From: Prorocentrum cordatum
Lineage: Eukaryota > Sar > Dinophyceae > Prorocentrales > Prorocentraceae
NCBI GenBank assembly: GCA_963575745.1
Contig: CAUYUJ010018627.1
Span: forward strand, 89,501-153,500
Direction of reading: 5' to 3'
DNA: 64,000 bases
Of this stretch, positions 20,251 through 31,019 are shown piece after piece (position 1 is the first letter of the stretch; the number at the start of each line of letters is the position of its first letter). A program made the translations under genes and the position numbers. A model generated the notes under the pieces. That model was given only the letters and a program-made list of their open reading frames with translations. It searched no databases and was not told the DNA's origin.

Positions 20251-20419
20251 TCCCATTCGGCTTCAACGCTGGTAGATGACGGAAAGAGCGAGGTACGAGC
20301 GAGTGACGTTGAGTAGGGGGCGAAGCCCTTCTTAGGGGGGGTCCAGGGGGGTGCGAGGCGCGGACGCCTGGTCTAATACCCCTTTTCCCTAATATTTTTT
20401 CGAGTAAAGCGGCTCCTGG

Positions 20420-20700
20420 GCGGCTCCCATGGCCGATTCTTCCCCAGACGGGCCTAAGACGGCCCAGAGACCCCAAACATAGTCCCAAGACGGCCCCGGA
20501 GGCGCCCAAAACGGGCCCAAAACGGTCCAAGAGGTCCCCCAGACGGGCCCAAGACGGCCTAAGAGGCCCCACAGATCATCCCAAGACGGCCGCACAGGCG
20601 CCCCCAAAGGGCCCAAAACAGCCCAAGATGGCCCCCAGACGGCCCCGATACGGCCAAGAAGGCCCCGAGGGCCCTAAGAGAGCCCAAGAGGGACCCAATA
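20420..20700 (-). repeat. 12-bp array (4), opposite orientation
   Basis: GCCCAAGACGGCCC repeats; the same family in inverted orientation just beyond element L. Confidence 0.8.
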
Positions 20701-20719
20701 TGCCCCCGAGCGCGCCCGA

Positions 20720-20935
20720 AGAGGAGGAGGGGGAGGAGGAGGAGGAGGAGGAGGAGGAGGAGTGCAAGGAGGAGGAGGAGGAGGAGGAGGAGGAGGCGGA
20801 GGAGGAGGAGGAGGAGGAGGAGGCGGAAGCGGAGGCGGAGGCGGAGGAGGAGGCGGGGACGGAGGAGGAGGAGGAGGAGGAGGCGGAGGCAGAGGAGGAG
20901 AAGAGGAGGAGGAGGAGGAGGAGGAGCGAGGGATG
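20720..20935. repeat. (GGA)n/(GGAGGC)n microsatellite
   Basis: About 215 bases of GGA units, with GGC interruptions. Confidence 0.95.
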
Positions 20936-21086
20936 ACGTAACAAGCTCTCAACGCCAAGGCTCCCAGTACGAACGGTGGTGTGAGTAACTTCGGTTAATG
21001 TGTTTGAGGCGCTCTTTCCGTTTCCGTTTCCGTGCCGGCCCAGGTCTAATGTCCTTGGGACCGTAACGTGCCTCCACGGGCCTCAG

Positions 21087-21137
21087 GCTTACGTAGAGAA
21101 GCTGGCCGCCTTGACCATCAAGATTTCGGAAGCCCAG
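21087..21137 (+). CDS. Candidate internal exon (17 codons)
   Basis: CCTCAG precedes 17 codons reading AYVEKLAALTIKISEAQ, then CAG with GTCAGCC at 21138. AGG occurs at both borders, as for the kinase introns. The peptide has a helix-like hydrophobic spacing. It could be an upstream exon of the kinase gene or part of another gene; nothing links it firmly to either. Confidence 0.35.
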
Positions 21138-21334
21138 GTCAGCCTTGCACAGAGGGGGATAGGTGGAGGGGGGAGGCTTCTTTGAAGCAGTCCTGCTTCT
21201 TCGAGGGCGCGGGCCTTAGCTATGCATGATCCTGGGAAGAAGCTTCACAGGCCCCCCTCTCTCCATATGGCATGGCTACCAGGGCTCCACAGGCCCCCCA
21301 CCCCGACGGGATCGGGGGGAACGGCGACGCCAAC

Positions 21335-21492
21335 GCCGATGCCGACGCCGCCGACGGATGCCAACGCCGCCGGTGACAACGACGACAACGACGACGACGA
21401 CGATGACGACGACGAAAACTACGACGACGACGACGACGACGGCCGCCGCCGCCGCCGCCGCCGACTCCGACTCTGACTCCTACGACGATTCG

Positions 21493-21525
<33 letters not shown>

Positions 21526-21712
21526 GCCGACGCCGTCGCCGTCGACGACGATGACGACGACGACGACGACGGCCGCCGCCGCCGCCGCCGACTCCGACTC
21601 TGACTCCTACGACGATCCCGACGCCGACGTCGACCCCGACACCGACGCCGACGACGACGCCGTCGCCGACGACGACGACGACGAACCACCCCACACCCAC
21701 AAGGAGAGGGCG
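21335..21712. repeat. (GAC)n/(GCCGAC)n array
   Basis: Two related blocks (about 21370-21500 and 21530-21690), each with GACGAC runs, a GCCGCCGCC run and ACTCCGACTCTGACTCCTAC. This is a duplicated segment of about 140 bp within a triplet array. Confidence 0.9.
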
Positions 21713-21789
21713 GGGTAGCAACCTCCCAAGAAGCCTTCCCCCCTCCCTCTACCCCCCTGCGCGCGCTGCCCCTGAGCGCAGGATCTTGC

Positions 21790-21845
21790 AGGATCCTGCC
21801 CGGCTGACCCGGGTTTGTATTGACCCAGGTCAGTAGATCCCCGAG
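21790..21845 (+). repeat. GACCCGGGT repeat segment, copy 2
   Basis: Shares GGCTGACCCGGGTTTG and AGATCCCCGA with 5500-5700. Confidence 0.6.
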
Positions 21846-21865
21846 ACGTTGGAGGCCTCGGGCTA

Positions 21866-22045
21866 GGAGGAGGAGGAGGAGGAGGAGGAGGAGGAGGAGG
21901 AGGAGGAGGAGGAGGGGAGGGGGAGGAGGAGGAGGTGGAGGAGGGGAGGAGGAGGAGAGGAGGAGGAGGGAGGAGGAGGAGGAGGAGGAGGAGAGGAGGA
22001 GGAGGAGGAGGAGGAGGAGGAAGAGGAGGAGGAGGGGGAGAGGGG
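21866..22045. repeat. (GGA)n microsatellite
   Basis: About 180 bases of GGA with GAGG interruptions. Confidence 0.95.
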
Positions 22046-22450
22046 ACTGGGGTACCGCACAGTCGAAACCGACAGTAAGGATTGGTCACCTTCCCCGAGG
22101 GCGCCCGTGCATCCTGGCCTCGGCCCATCCTCGGCCAGTCTTGTTGACCGCGCCCCGCGCGAACGGTGCTGGCATGGCTTCCCAGAGCTCCGTGCGTCCT
22201 CCTCGCGCATCCTTACCATGAATTCTGCCTGTACTCGTGCTCGTGGCTGGGGACGTACGGCCATCGTGGGCCCCCTGAATCAAGGGCAGAAAAAAAAACG
22301 CCCCTACCCTGGTTTACGAGGCGCTGTGCGCTGAAGCTCCTGTGGGCTGACAGGGTAAAGTAAACCCTGCGCGATGTGCCGCGTCCTGGCGGCTCCAGGC
22401 TTTGGGAGTTTTCGGGAGGTTTACAGACCGCGCACTTGTAACCCAGGGTA

Positions 22451-22625
22451 CAGTGGGGGCCCATGCCAAGAAACACCCTGTTTCCCTCCAGGATGCCCTG
22501 GGTTTCTTGGGTTTTTTTGGTTTTGCGACGACAGCGTGACCTTCCCACGTCAAGCATCAATGGAAGTCCTGGGGTCTCAGGGTTGGGTGTCTTGTGGAAG
22601 GTTTCTTGTGGTCGCGTCACTACTG
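22451..22625. mobile_element. MITE-C copy 2, TA-flanked
   Basis: Starts CAGTGGGGGCCCATGCCAAG after TA (22449-22450) and ends ACTACTG before TA. The interior (CCCTGGGTTTCTTGGGTTTT and GGGTCTCAGGGTTGGGT) closely matches 5870-6048. Confidence 0.88.
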
Positions 22626-22785
22626 TAGGGTCCTTTTTCATCCCTCAACGGAAGGGGCACGGAGCGCCCCCCGCCGCAGCGTTTGGCTCCCGCCCTCGCG
22701 CCGGCTCCGCCGGCCGGCGCGCCGGCTCCGCGCGCCGGGCGTCATATCCTGGCGGCGCGGGGGCCGCTCGAGGTGCGCGGCCCGC

Positions 22786-22787
<2 letters not shown>

Positions 22788-22826
<39 letters not shown>
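22788..22826. repeat. (CTG)13 microsatellite
   Basis: Thirteen perfect CTG units at the edge of the 311-341-bp tandem repeat. A three-unit version recurs at the equivalent position near 22983. Confidence 0.97.
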
Positions 22827-22827
<1 letters not shown>

Positions 22828-22845
22828 CTCTTGGCGGGAGAGGCG

Positions 22846-23640
22846 AGAGGCATCGACAAAAGAGCCCCTATCTCTCATAACGCGACGGAAACGGGGCCTC
22901 ACTTAGGTCCCCGTCTTGGCACGAGGGGTGATAAGTCTGGGCGGTGCAGTCTGATACATCTGCCTAATGTTTTTGGCCCTCTGCTGCTGCTGCTGGCTCT
23001 TGGCGGAAGAGGCGAGAGTCATCGACAACTCAGAGCGTGAATCACCTACCCCTCTCTCGCTTCCAGACAACACCAAGTCATACCACGCGCGCCTCCTGGT
23101 CAGGCGCCCTGACTGGTGCGGGCCGTGGCCTGGTATCGTTTGGTAATTTTGGGAAGCGAGGGTGGTCAAAAGCGAGGTAGGTTCGTTTGCCTCCTGACGA
23201 AAGAACCCCTATCCCTCATAACGCGACGAAGACGGGGCCTCGCTTAGGTCCCCGTCTTCGCACGAGGGGTGATAAGTCTGGGCGGTGCAGTCTTGGCGGG
23301 AGAGGCGAGAGGCATCGACAACTCAGAGCGTGAATTACCTGCCCGCTCTCGCTTCCAGACAAAACCAAGTCATACCAAGCGCGCCTGCTGGTCAAGCGAC
23401 CTGACTGGTGCGGGCCGTGGCCTAGTATCGTTTGGTATCTTTTGGTTCGTTTGCCTCCTGACAAAAGAGAGGATGGTCAAAAGAGAGGTAGGTTCGTTTG
23501 CCTCCTAACAAAAGAACCACTATCCCTCATAACGCGACGAAGACGTGGCCTCGCTTAGGTCCCCGTCTTTGTGCGAGGGGTGAGAAGTCTGGGCGGTGTA
23601 GTCTGATAAATCTGCATAAGTGCCCCCCTATCCCTAATGT
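22846..23640 (+). repeat. 311-341-bp tandem repeat, about 2.4 copies
   Basis: The anchor CATAACGCGAC starts at 22876, 23217 and 23528, giving spacings of 341 and 311. Each unit has GGGGCCTCGCTTAGGTCCCC, GAGGGGTGATAAGTCTGGGC and AGAGCGTGAATTACCTGCCC. A 30-bp indel explains the length difference. Confidence 0.92.
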
Positions 23641-24058
23641 TTTTGGCCCTCCTAACTGTGGTCCCCTCCCACAAGGTCAGGGATACGTTTATTGCGTGAC
23701 GAAGAGGCCATGGTAATGATACATTCCAGGGTTTCGCTCCTGTTCCGAAAAGGCTGCGCCGCTAGATACTCTGGAAAGCCTGGAACGCACCCTTAGCCAA
23801 TCTTATCGTGCCATCATTCTCGCCCTACTTCCTGCTCCTCCCGTGTCCTGTCCCTGGGATCCTGGCGTCTCGATTTTTTTCGAGCTGGGCGCTTTCGCCT
23901 GGTTTGGGGCCCTGGGACCATCACGGATCGATCTGGCCCGAAAAGTGACCCAGCAAGATGAAATCCAAGACTTTGGCTGTGATTCTTGACCCTTCTTCCA
24001 GTTTCATCGCGACGTCGGATCTCATCTGGGGTGGTCACACTTGGAGGATGGAACGTGC
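23640..24058. other. Non-coding stretch, nothing firmly recognised
   Basis: Contains a GGTCAGGGATACGTTTATTG fragment resembling MITE-D ends. No exon supported. Confidence 0.3.
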
Positions 24059-24059
24059 A

Positions 24060-24228
24060 CCGTACATTTACCAGTTTGAAACATATCCCTGTCCTTGTGT
24101 TTGGCATCACCTCACCTCGGTGCCGATCTTAAGGATTCCCTCGGTTTCTGAGGGCACGCCCCTAAGATTCGTCCTCGCGTTTTGCTCACCCATCCTGGGG
24201 ATAGGGATCAGTTCGAGGCTGGTTCAGC
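24060..24228. mobile_element. MITE-D copy 3
   Basis: ACCAGTTTGAAACATATCCC at the left and GGGATAGGGATCAGTTCGAG at the right match the outer arms of the copy at 3391. The inner palindrome is degenerate. Confidence 0.75.
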
Positions 24229-24414
24229 ACAGACGGAAGCAGGCTTCGCAGATGGTTGGATTTCATGACGCGGCAGCCCCGATGGACACGGTAACGCCAC
24301 TAGACCCAACGAGATTCAACCTCGAACGATCGGAGTCGCGATCGATTCAAGGTTGAACCATCGACTCGGTGTCAAAAGCTTTTGCGCTTTGCCGACGTCG
24401 CACGCACCTGCCGC

Positions 24415-24609
24415 GCCGGACGAAAGGGGGGGATGGGGAAAGGGGGGGTTACGAAATTTACTGCATGCAGCTGGTTTCGGCCCCGCCGCCGGGCCCATTC
24501 CTCGATGCATGGGCGCCTCCCGGCGCCAGGAGGCGCCGGGAAAATCAGCTATATACGTGAGCTGATTCTCAAGCCCCCCCCCTTTTAACCCCCCCCTTCC
24601 GCCCGACCC
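24415..24609. mobile_element. MITE-E copy 3
   Basis: CGGACGAAAGGGGGGG and CCCCCCCTTCCGCCCG ends, with the family interior intact. Confidence 0.88.
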
Positions 24610-24777
24610 GAACCTACCACACAGCCGGAGGCAGGCCTCGCAGATGGTGCCTCCTCGAGCGCGTGGAGTGGCGCCCGGGAGGCGGCCGCTCTCCCGGCTC
24701 CGCGCGCGGCCGCCCGCGCGGGCGAGCGGGGAGTGGCCTCGCCTGCCCGGTCCTGCTGGGCCCGTTTCGTGGCTTAA

Positions 24778-24971
24778 TCGGGGGCGGAAAAGAGGGGGGT
24801 GATGACTAGGGGGGGGTGGATATCATGGCGTGGGCCATGATATTTCCCCAGATTTCATGGCGCTTCTTCTTGTTTCATTACGTCCCTGGCCCCCCCGCTG
24901 GGCCGCGCACATGCCGCCGGTCATGATTTGCACCCCCCCCTCTTGGACACCCCCCTCTTTGCCGCTCCCGA
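24778..24971. mobile_element. MITE-I copy 2 with 5-bp target duplication
   Basis: TCGGGGGCGGAAAAGAGGGG and its inverse end. CTTAA flanks both sides (24773-24777 and 24972-24976). It is 194 bp, the same as copy 1. Confidence 0.92.
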
Positions 24972-25194
24972 CTTAATGGGGGGGTCATAAATGGGGGGGT
25001 CAGAAACGGTCCCCTTTCGGGCCCCTCTGGAGCCCCAGAGGGCTCGTTTAGGTACACATCGGGTACCTTTTCGGACCACCCTCGCCACCCCACCATTTAT
25101 GACCTCCCCATTACGCAGCGCCCAGTCCCACCGCCACCGCCAGAAGTTTCTGGGCCTCCTAGGTGGGGTCGGAGTTGATGGGGTCGGAGGATCG

Positions 25195-25362
25195 CGCCGC
25201 ATCGCCGATGCATCGCCGATGCGGCTCGATGTGCAGCCCGATTCGCTTCGCGTCGACGTCGCCGATGCATCGTCGACGTCGCCGATGCATCACCGGTGCA
25301 ACGCCGATGCATCGCCGATGCATCGCCGATGTATCGCCGATGTATCGGCGATGCGGCGCGAT
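25195..25362. repeat. ATCGCCGATGC repeat
   Basis: About twelve overlapping copies of GCATCGCCGATG, partly palindromic. The word is also found near 9200-9280 and 43825-43860. Confidence 0.85.
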
Positions 25363-25590
25363 CCTCCGGAGGCCTCTAAAGTTGGAGGGGAGAAGGAGGA
25401 GCAGGACGAGGAGGAGGAGGAGGAGGACGAGGAGGAGGCCCCCCTCCCCCTCCAACTTATGGTGGTGGTGGTGGAAAACAGGCCCGCTAGGTCCTGCTTC
25501 CTCCCTCCTCGAGGTGGCCAGGCAGCGTCGGGAGCGAGGGGGGGGACGATGCAGGCGGCCCTGCGGGACCAGCACCCCGTATTTTCCAGG

Positions 25591-25785
25591 CGATCGCAGA
25601 CATGGATCAAGGGGGCGTGGATTAGCGACGGGTCCCGTTTCCATTGGATCTCGCGGATGTCCGCCGCCGAGCGGGGCGGCGCCTGCCGCATTTTGGGTAG
25701 ACCGCCTCCCCCGATCCATGGACTTGGCGGCCGCACGCCAAGTCTATGGATCGCTAATCCGTGTTTGCGCGCCCCTGAAGTTTGC
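25591..25785. mobile_element. Element M copy 1
   Basis: About 195 bp shared with 38814-39011: GCAGACATGGATCAAGGGGG, GACGGGTCCCGTTTCCAT, GCCGCATTTTGGG, and a hairpin GATCCATGGACTTGGC..GCCAAGTCTATGGATC. Confidence 0.8.
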
Positions 25786-25795
25786 CACGCCGCAG

Positions 25796-25833
25796 CTCAA
25801 TGTGCCAGGGTCATGCCGGCCTTCCAAGCGCAG
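25796..25833 (+). CDS. Candidate internal exon (weak)
   Basis: Lies between an acceptor-like CGCCGCAG and a donor-like CAG with GTGATTG (GT at 25834). The frame gives about 12 codons (LNVPGSCRPSKR) and ends in phase 2, compatible with the phase of the AG at 32281-32282. No homology is recognised. Confidence 0.15.
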
Positions 25834-26289
25834 GTGATTGCGCTGGATGTGCATGTGTCACGTGTGTATGTATGCTAACCATGTTGCTCGTACTTGTATA
25901 TGTTTACGCATGCTCTCAGTCTTGTATATTTGATACTAACCATGCGGCGCCCGCATGTAGGCGTCGGCTCCCCCGCAGTGGCCGAGCGCGGGCGCGGCAT
26001 GGCAGGACCCTGCCTGGTGCGGGCGCGCTTGCCCCCGCTTCCCAGCCAGCAGCCCTCGGCGGCGAGCGAGGGGGGGGGGAGAGTGAGAAGGAGGCGGCCT
26101 TCGCAGAAGGCGGCGGGGCTTCTCGGAAGGCCTCGGGCCTTCCGTGAGGTTTTTCCCAACCATCCTGTGGTGTTGGGTCCTCGTTTTGAAGAGAGCGCCC
26201 GGCGTTCCGTCCTTCCTTTTCCTTCATTCCTCCTCCCTCTCCTCCCTCCTCCCATCCCTGCCTCTGCCCTGCGCATGTTCTCGTCGTCG

Positions 26290-26293
26290 TCGC

Positions 26294-26361
<68 letters not shown>

Positions 26362-26365
26362 ACAT

Positions 26366-26404
<39 letters not shown>

Positions 26405-26528
26405 GTCACCATCACCATCACCATCACCATCATCATCATCATCATCATCATCATTATCATCATCATCATCATCATCACTATCATGATCATCATCAGCAGC
26501 AGCAGCATCATCAGCATCAGCATCATAG

Positions 26529-26571
<43 letters not shown>

Positions 26572-26620
26572 GTCATCGTCATCGTCATCGTCACCGCCAT
26601 GTCATCGTCATCATCATCAT
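26290..26620. repeat. (ATC)n microsatellite, 330 bp
   Basis: Long ATC/CAT/CAC run with CAGCAG interruptions near 26495-26520. It produces poly-His, poly-Ser, poly-Ile and poly-Met frames. Confidence 0.97.
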
Positions 26621-26689
26621 CGACGTCATGATCACCACCGATATCGTCACCATCATCGCCACCAGTTTCGCCACACCCATTTCACGTTT

Positions 26690-29170
26690 CGTGGCCTCCC
26701 AGGGAGCCTTATCGAAGGCCTCAATGGCCGAGTCCACATGCGTCTCTCCTCCCCCACCCAGCACAGCGCTTCGTGGCCCCACAGGGAGCTCCACCGAAGG
26801 CCCCAGTGGCGGTGTCCACATGCGTCTCCCCCACCCAGTGCAGTGCGTCGTAGTCCCATGGGGAGCTCCGCCGAAGGCCCCAGTGGCGGTGTCCCACCCA
26901 GTGCAGCGCTTCGTGGCCCCATAGGGAGTTCCACTTAAGGCCCCGGTGGCGGCGTCCACATGCGTCTCCCCCAACCCAGTACTGCGCTTCGGGGCTCCCA
27001 CAGGGGGGTCCACTTAAGGCCCCGGTGGCGTTGTCCACATGCGCCTCCCCCACCCAGTGCAGTGCGTCGTGGCCCAATAGGGAGCTCCGCAGAAGGCCCC
27101 AGTGGCGGTGTCCACGTGCGCCTCCCTGGCCCCATAGGGAGCTCCACCGAAGGCCCTGGTGGGGGTGTCCACATTCTTCTCTCCCGCACAGCACAGCGTT
27201 CCGTGGCCCCATACGGAGCTCCACCGAAGGCCCCAGTGGTTGTGTCCACGTGCGCCTCTCCCGCCCATCACAGCGTTCCCTGGCCCAGAGCTCCACCGCA
27301 GGCCCTGGTGGGGGTGTCCACATGCGTTTCACCCACCCAGTAGAGCGTTCCGTGTCCCCAGATGGAGCTCCACCGAAGGCCCCAGTGGCGGTGTCCACAT
27401 GCGTCCCCCCGCCCAGTAGAGCGTTCCGTGGCCCCATAGGGAGCTCCAACGAAGGCCCCAGTGACGGTGTCCACATGCGTCTCCCCACCCAGCACGGCGT
27501 TCCTTGGCTTCATAGGGAGTTCCACCGACGGCCTCCGTGGAACAGTTCACATGCGTCTCCCCTACCCAGTATAGCGTTCCGTGGCCCCATAGGGAGCTCC
27601 ACCGAAGGCCCCAGTGGCGGTGTCCATATGCGTCTCCCCTACCCAGCACAGCGCTTCGAGGCCCCATAGGGAGCTCCACCGAAGGCCCCAGTGGCGGTGT
27701 CCACATGCGTCCCCCATACCCAGCACAGCGATTCGTGGCCACATGGGGAGCTCCACCTAGTCGCCCCATACGGAGCTCCGCCAAAGGCCCCAGTGGTGGT
27801 GTCTACATGCGTGTCCCCCACCCAGCAGTGCGTTTCGGGGCCTCATAGGGAGCTCCGGCGAAGGCCCCAGTGGCGGTGTCCACGTGCGCCTCCCCAGCCC
27901 AGTACAGCGCTTCGTGGCCCCATACTGAGCTCCACCGAAGGTTCCAGTGGCGGTGTCCACGTGCGCCTCTCCGCCCCAGCGCAGCATGTCGTGGCCCCAT
28001 GGGGAGAACCACCGAAGGCTCCAGTGGCGGTGTCCACATAAGTCTCCCCCACCCAGTGCAGTGCTTCGTGGCCCAATAGGAAGCTCCGCCGAAGGCCCCG
28101 GTGGCGGTGTCCACATGCGTCTCCCCCAACCCAGTACTGCGCATCGGGGCTCCATAGGGGGGTCCACTTAAGGCCCCAGTGGCGTTGTCCACATGCGCCT
28201 CCCCCACCCAGTGCAGTGCGTCGTGGCCCATTAGGGAGCTCCGCAGAAGCCCCAGTGGCGGTGTCCACGTGCGCCTCCCCCACTCAGCACAGCGCTTCCT
28301 GGACCCATAGGGAGCTCCACCGAAGGCCCCAGTGGCGGTGATCACGTGCGCCTCTCCGCCCCAGCGCAGCGTTTCGTGGCCCCATACGGAGCTCCGCTGA
28401 AGGCCCCAGTGGCAGTCTCCACATGCGTCTCCCCCACCCGGCAGTGCGTTTCGGGGCCTCATAGGGAGCTCCGGCGAAGGCCCCAGTGGCAGTGTCCACG
28501 TGCGCCTCTCCGCCCCAGCGCAGCGTGTCATCGCCCCATACGGAGCTCCGCCGAAGGCCCCAGTGGCGGTGTCCACATGCGTCCCCCACCCAGCAGTGCG
28601 TTTCGGGGCCTCATAGGGAGGTCCACCGAAGGCCCCAGTGGCTGTGTCCACGTGCGCCTCTCCCAACCCAGCACAGCGCTTCGTGGCCCCATGGGGAGCT
28701 CCACCGAAGACCCCAGTGACGGTGTCCACGTGCGCCTCTCCGCCCCAGTGCAGCGTGTCGTGGCCCCAGAGGGAGCTCCTCCGAAGGCCCCAGTGGCGGT
28801 GTCCACATGCGTTTCCCAACCCAGTAGAGCGCTTCGTGGCCCCATAGGGAGCTCCACCGAAGGCCCCAGTGGCGGTGTCCACATCCGTCTCCCCACCCAG
28901 CACGGCGTTCCGTGGCCTCATAGGGAGCTCCACCGAAGGGCCCAGTGGAACAGTTCACTTGCGCCCCCCCCACCCAGCACAGCGTTGCGAAGCCCCCTCG
29001 GGAGCTCCACCGAAGGCCCCAGTGGAACGGTTCACATGCGTTTTCCACACCCAGTGCAGCGCTTCGTTGCCCCATAGGGTGCTCCACCGAAGGCCCTAGT
29101 GAGTGACCCGCGCCCAGTACAGCGTTTCGTGGCCCGTAGGGAGCTCCACCAAAGACGATACCCACAACCG
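26690..29170 (+). repeat. About 77-bp tandem array, 2.5 kb, roughly 32 units
   Basis: The unit is GTGGCCCCATAGGGAGCTCC, ACCGAAGGCCCCAGTGGCGG, TGTCCACATGCGTCTCCCCC, ACCCAGCACAGCGCTTC in order. Units vary from about 70 to 77 bp and diverge by roughly 10-20% by eye. 77 is not a multiple of 3, so frames shift from unit to unit, and the long frames on both strands (Trp/Gly/Cys-rich or Pro/Ser-rich) are by-products. Last units near 28930-29160 carry a GGAACAGTTCAC or GGAACGGTTCAC variant. Confidence 0.95.
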
Positions 29171-29449
29171 CTGTACTCACAACTGCATATGGTTTGTACC
29201 CTCGCCAGGCTAATTGTTGTACGCCTTGGGTGAATGCTCAGAGAACTTCTCAGAACGCCGGGGGACTTCCGAGCTTTCAGAGGAGGCCCACCACTTCTCA
29301 CTTCCCCCCGGGCATAAGCATCATGTCCTGCAGAGGGGGATACTGGATGGAGGAGGGGTACTTTGCAATGGACAAAGAGAGGAACAGGAGTAGCGAATGA
29401 CTTTCGGCACATCCCGCCATCGTGCCCGGATTGTGGGTCAGAGTTCTCA

Positions 29450-30010
29450 GGTATGTTTCTTGTGGTCTCTTCGGAGCGCTCTCTGGTGCCTCTTGGTCCT
29501 GCTGGCAGCTTTGGTATTTTTTTGCGAACCTCGCGGGGGCCTTTTGGTGGCCTCTTGGGGGCCTCTTGGGAGCCTCTTTTGGGGCCTCTTGGGACCTCCT
29601 GGGGACCCCTCGGGGCCAAGGGCTCCGTTCGGGTTCCTTATTTGGGCACCCTCTTGGACCCGTCTTAGGGGCCTCTTTGGCCATCTTGTAGGCCTCTTGG
29701 GACGTCTTGGAGGCCCCCTGGGGCCGTCTTGGGAACTACTTGAGCCGTCTTGGGACGTCCTTGGGGGCCTTCTGGGCTGTGTTGGATCTCTGGAACACTG
29801 GAAAGCGAGAACCCCAAAAACCTTCAAACCCATAGATAATTAATGAGCGGTGCCTCTCGGATTTCTGTTGGGGGCCTCTTGGAGCGATTTTGAGGTCTCC
29901 CTGGCCGTCTGGACGCCACGCGGGGCGTCTTCGTGCGACCTTCTTCGGCCACTCGGGGCCCTCACGAATTGTCTTGGGGGCCTCTTTGAGCCCTCCTGGC
30001 TCGTACTGGG
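29450..30010 (+). repeat. 12-bp GGCCTCTTGGGG-type array (5)
   Basis: Contains the AT-richer core near 29785-29850 (GGAAAGCGAGAACCCCAAAA) also found in arrays 2 and element L. Confidence 0.85.
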
Positions 30011-30077
30011 GCCCTCGTGGGCCTGACAGGGTTGCGCGACGAGCCGCCGGGAACCCCAAGGGGCACGCGCCAAGTCC

Positions 30078-30207
30078 TCCTCCTCCTCCTCCTTTTCCTG
30101 CTCCTCCTCCTCCTCCTCCTCCTCCCCCTCCTCCTCCTCCTCTCCTCCTCCTCCTCCTCCTCCTCCTCCTCCTCCTCCTCCTCCTCCTCCTCCTCCCCCT
30201 CCTCCCC
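30078..30207. repeat. (CTC)n microsatellite
   Basis: 130 bases of CTC with CCC interruptions. Confidence 0.95.
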
Positions 30208-30297
30208 CTAGAGAAACCTGTTTTTTTGGGCCCGGGTGCCTTTGAGAACCCCTAGCATCGAGGACTCCGAGGCTGAAGGGATTGGGCAAAGGACCTG

Positions 30298-30490
30298 AGT
30301 GACGAACGAACAACACGCACCCATACCCATAGGGGGGTTGTTGGGAGGAGGACTGGCTATGGGTATGGATGCGGGTTGTCGGACCCTGGGGAACGCTCCC
30401 GTTCGAGCGGGGACCCCCATCCGACAACGCGTACCCATAGCCCTCTCCGATCCCCCTATGGGTATGGGTGTGTGGTGTTGGTTCGTCACT
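30298..30490. mobile_element. MITE-O, double fold-back element
   Basis: AGTGACGAACGAACAACACG at the left is answered by the inverse at 30471-30490. The arms continue into CCCATACCCATAGGGGG and CCCCCTATGGGTATGGG. A second inner inverted pair (CTATGGGTATGGATGCGGG; CGCGTACCCATAG) surrounds a GGGAACGCTCCCGTTCGAGC loop. One copy only in this window. Confidence 0.85.
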
Positions 30491-30621
30491 GAGGACACGC
30501 CCACTCCGTGCCCAGCGGCGCGGTGGCGGATTCTTCGAGGATCAAGATGAGGTGGATCTTGAATGGAGGAGGGAGGGATGAGCATCATTCGAGGAACATG
30601 AACTGTATACACATTAGTTTT

Positions 30622-30756
30622 TGGAGCTCCGCGCAGATTTCTTGGATCGATTATGGCACCCCCTGGCGCCGCCCATGGCGCGCTCCGCGCGCCAGGGAGG
30701 GGGGTCCAACGATGGTCCAAGAAATACGCGCGGACCTCCGAGAAATTATGTTTGTG
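30622..30756. mobile_element. MITE-B copy
   Basis: GGAGCTCCGCGCAGATTTCT at the left and AAGAAATACGCGCGGACCTC at the right are inverted. The central GC-rich hairpin includes GCGCGCTCCGCGCGCC. Confidence 0.85.
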
Positions 30757-30797
30757 TCGTCGTTTGTTCCTGAGCTTTCCCCGCACCACCTCCCCAG

Positions 30798-31016
30798 GCA
30801 CCCTCTGCTGAGCAAGAAGTTATCCAGCGATCGGTCGGGGTCATTTCTCATATGAAAAACACGCCTTCCAGCACCCGAACTGAAGGAAACCTCGAGATGC
30901 ATCCCCCGGGGGCAATTCAGACGCACCCTTATCGAGAATGGGCGCCTCACCCATCGTGTAACCCCGAGCCCGTTACATGCTTTGCTGTTCATTCGACAAG
31001 CACACGAAATTGGTGA
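30798..31016 (+). CDS. Candidate terminal exon (weak)
   Basis: After a pyrimidine-rich CCACCTCCCCAG the frame stays open for 72 codons (beginning APSAEQEVIQRS) to TGA at 31014-31016, and the sequence after it is lower in GC. It has no start codon near the front and no recognised domain. An open frame of this length is possible by chance. Confidence 0.2.
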   Translation, partial: APSAEQEVIQRSVGVISHMKNTPSSTRTEGNLEMHPPGAIQTHPYREWAPHPSCNPEPVTCFAVHSTSTRNW

Positions 31017-31019
31017 TTG

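Noticed and set aside
19174-20256. 360-codon minus-strand open frame across element L
   Set aside because: The 12-bp array keeps any stop-free phase open. Composition is Pro/Arg/Lys repeats with no domain, and the shorter copy at 42.8 kb does not preserve it.
21335-21712. Acidic Asp-rich protein frame
   Set aside because: GAC triplet array with similar open frames on both strands and a duplicated block; no flanking coding context.
27803-28933. 376-codon minus-strand frame rich in Trp, Gly and Cys (MELPMRPRNAV-type repeats)
   Set aside because: By-product of the about 77-bp array; unit length shifts frame, and equally long frames exist in other phases.
26690-29170. CRISPR array
   Set aside because: Units are contiguous and similar throughout with no unique spacers; the genome is eukaryotic.
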